Positions 4,682 through 5,277 of a stretch of 5,277 bases of DNA are shown here, in pieces. The position numbers were made by a program, and so were the translations under genes. Under the pieces are notes generated by a model that was not told where the DNA came from, did no database searches, and was given only the letters and a program-made list of their open reading frames with translations. Origin of the DNA: Planctomycetales bacterium (GTDB taxonomy: Bacteria > Planctomycetota > Planctomycetia > Pirellulales > Thermoguttaceae); assembly GCA_007122045.1 (NCBI GenBank), contig SKJM01000416.1, positions 1 through 5,277 of the forward strand, read 5' to 3'. How positions within the stretch are numbered: the first letter of the stretch is position 1; every line of letters begins with the position of its first letter.

Positions 4682-5277
4682 ATGCGACGTTTTGTGAGTG
4701 GATGGATGGTCGTGGCGGCAATGACGGCTTTCGCCTCGGTGGCGTGGGCCGGCAACCAGGAGTTGGCAGAGGAAATTGCCCAACACCTCCGCCGGAGCGG
4801 CCAGATGCAGGATTACAAGATCGGGGTGAAGTACCAGGATGGGACGGCCTGGTTGATTGGCAGCGTTGCCAGCGAGGAGCAGTTGAACACCGCCCTGAAC
4901 CTGGCGATCCAGTCGCCCCGAGTGGAGCGCGTGGTAAATAACCTGTCGGTGTCGAAGTCGGCCTCGGACGGGGAACAGGCGTCGAGCCAAGCGGCCTCCG
5001 GTCAACCGAGCGGCAACTCCAGACTTCCAACCGGCTCGGCGCACGATGTCGCTCCCGAGCAGCCGGCCGGGGCCCCGACGGGCGAGGCATCCCCAAGATT
5101 GAGCGCTGTGGAACGTCTCCAGAGGGCCATCGACAGCCGCATCCGCGGCGTGAGCCCTCAACCGGCTCGCCAACCCGAAACCCCGCATGGGGTGAACCGG
5201 GCCGACCGTGTTCCCGCATCGTTCGAGCCGGTGCCGGCCCAGCCGACCCTTGCGGCGCAGCCCACTGCGGCGCAGCC
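4682..5277 (+). CDS. Exported BON-domain protein (3' end beyond window)
   Basis: The open frame gives 198 residues without a stop and continues past the window. Residues 1-23 are a Sec signal peptide (MRRF, core VVAAMTAFASVAW, cleavage AWA|GN). Residues about 26-90 are one BON domain: a first helix LAEEIAQHLRRSG, strand YKIGVKYQDGTAWLIGSV with the conserved Gly60, second helix EEQLNTALNLAIQ, and the closing strand VERVVNNLSV, the typical V..V.N.L signature. BON domains bind membranes, phospholipids or peptidoglycan in envelope proteins such as OsmY. From residue 91 the chain turns low-complexity and rich in Ser, Gln, Pro and Ala, apart from a short helix at 139-156 (RLSAVERLQRAIDSRIRG). It ends in AAQPT repeats. 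The protein is probably periplasmic or surface-associated. The 495-base gap upstream implies its own promoter. Confidence 0.93.
   Translation, partial: MRRFVSGWMVVAAMTAFASVAWAGNQELAEEIAQHLRRSGQMQDYKIGVKYQDGTAWLIGSVASEEQLNTALNLAIQSPRVERVVNNLSVSKSASDGEQASSQAASGQPSGNSRLPTGSAHDVAPEQPAGAPTGEASPRLSAVERLQRAIDSRIRGVSPQPARQPETPHGVNRADRVPASFEPVPAQPTLAAQPTAAQ
5252..5277 (+). repeat. Start of a 15-base in-frame tandem repeat
   Basis: GCGGCGCAGCCCACT (5252-5266) is followed by a second, cut-off copy matching over all 11 visible bases (5267-5277). A diverged relative, CCGGCCCAGCCGACC, stands just before at 5234-5248. The unit codes for AAQPT in the BON protein tail. How many units follow cannot be seen. 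Confidence 0.55.

Noticed and set aside
4421..5188. Minus-strand frames of 255 and 215 codons
   Set aside because: They are antisense to the BON gene, which has a signal peptide, a domain and a full Shine-Dalgarno site.

Overview
The window looks like chromosomal DNA of a GC-rich planctomycete, most likely of the Pirellulales type. I infer this from four things: secreted BON-domain and TlpA-like proteins with the composition typical of that group, an integrase whose N-terminus has the planctomycete style (MPRFSDRL...SGQAVVTLSGHDYYLGPY), a GC-rich double-hairpin intergenic repeat, and very strong G/C at third codon positions that opens long spurious antisense frames. No database search was possible, so the taxon is an inference.

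Layout. Positions 33-1043 (minus) encode a tyrosine recombinase/integrase. Its N-terminal and first catalytic half are normal, but the C-terminal half is replaced by a winged-helix-like tail. Position 1164-1237 (minus) is a complete tRNA-Ile(GAU) with a near-consensus promoter at 1281-1308. The integrase starts about 120 bases past the tRNA 3' end and points away from it, as at the edge of an island integrated at a tRNA gene. The rest of such an island would lie beyond the left end of the window. Two closely related palindromes, core GGTA(T/A)ATACC, bracket the integrase gene.

To the right of the tRNA the genes run on the plus strand. Positions 1511-3448 encode a 645-residue exported protein with calcium-loop-like repeats, a helical/TPR-like middle and a C-terminal thioredoxin/TlpA fold that has lost both CXXC cysteines. 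It ends at a strong intrinsic terminator (3502-3535). Then come a double-hairpin repeat (3577-3616), a leader with further hairpins, and a small predicted membrane protein (3908-4186). A 495-base gap with several hairpins follows. Last is the 5' part of an exported BON-domain protein (4682 to the window end), which runs off the edge in a Gln/Pro/Ala-rich repetitive tail.

The three plus-strand genes are widely spaced, two are preceded by good Shine-Dalgarno sites, and I see no sign of an operon. They share only a probable cell-envelope location. The most unusual items are the integrase with a swapped C-terminus and its paired palindromes, and the cysteine-less TlpA fusion. I found no CRISPR array, insertion sequence or recognisable defence system.
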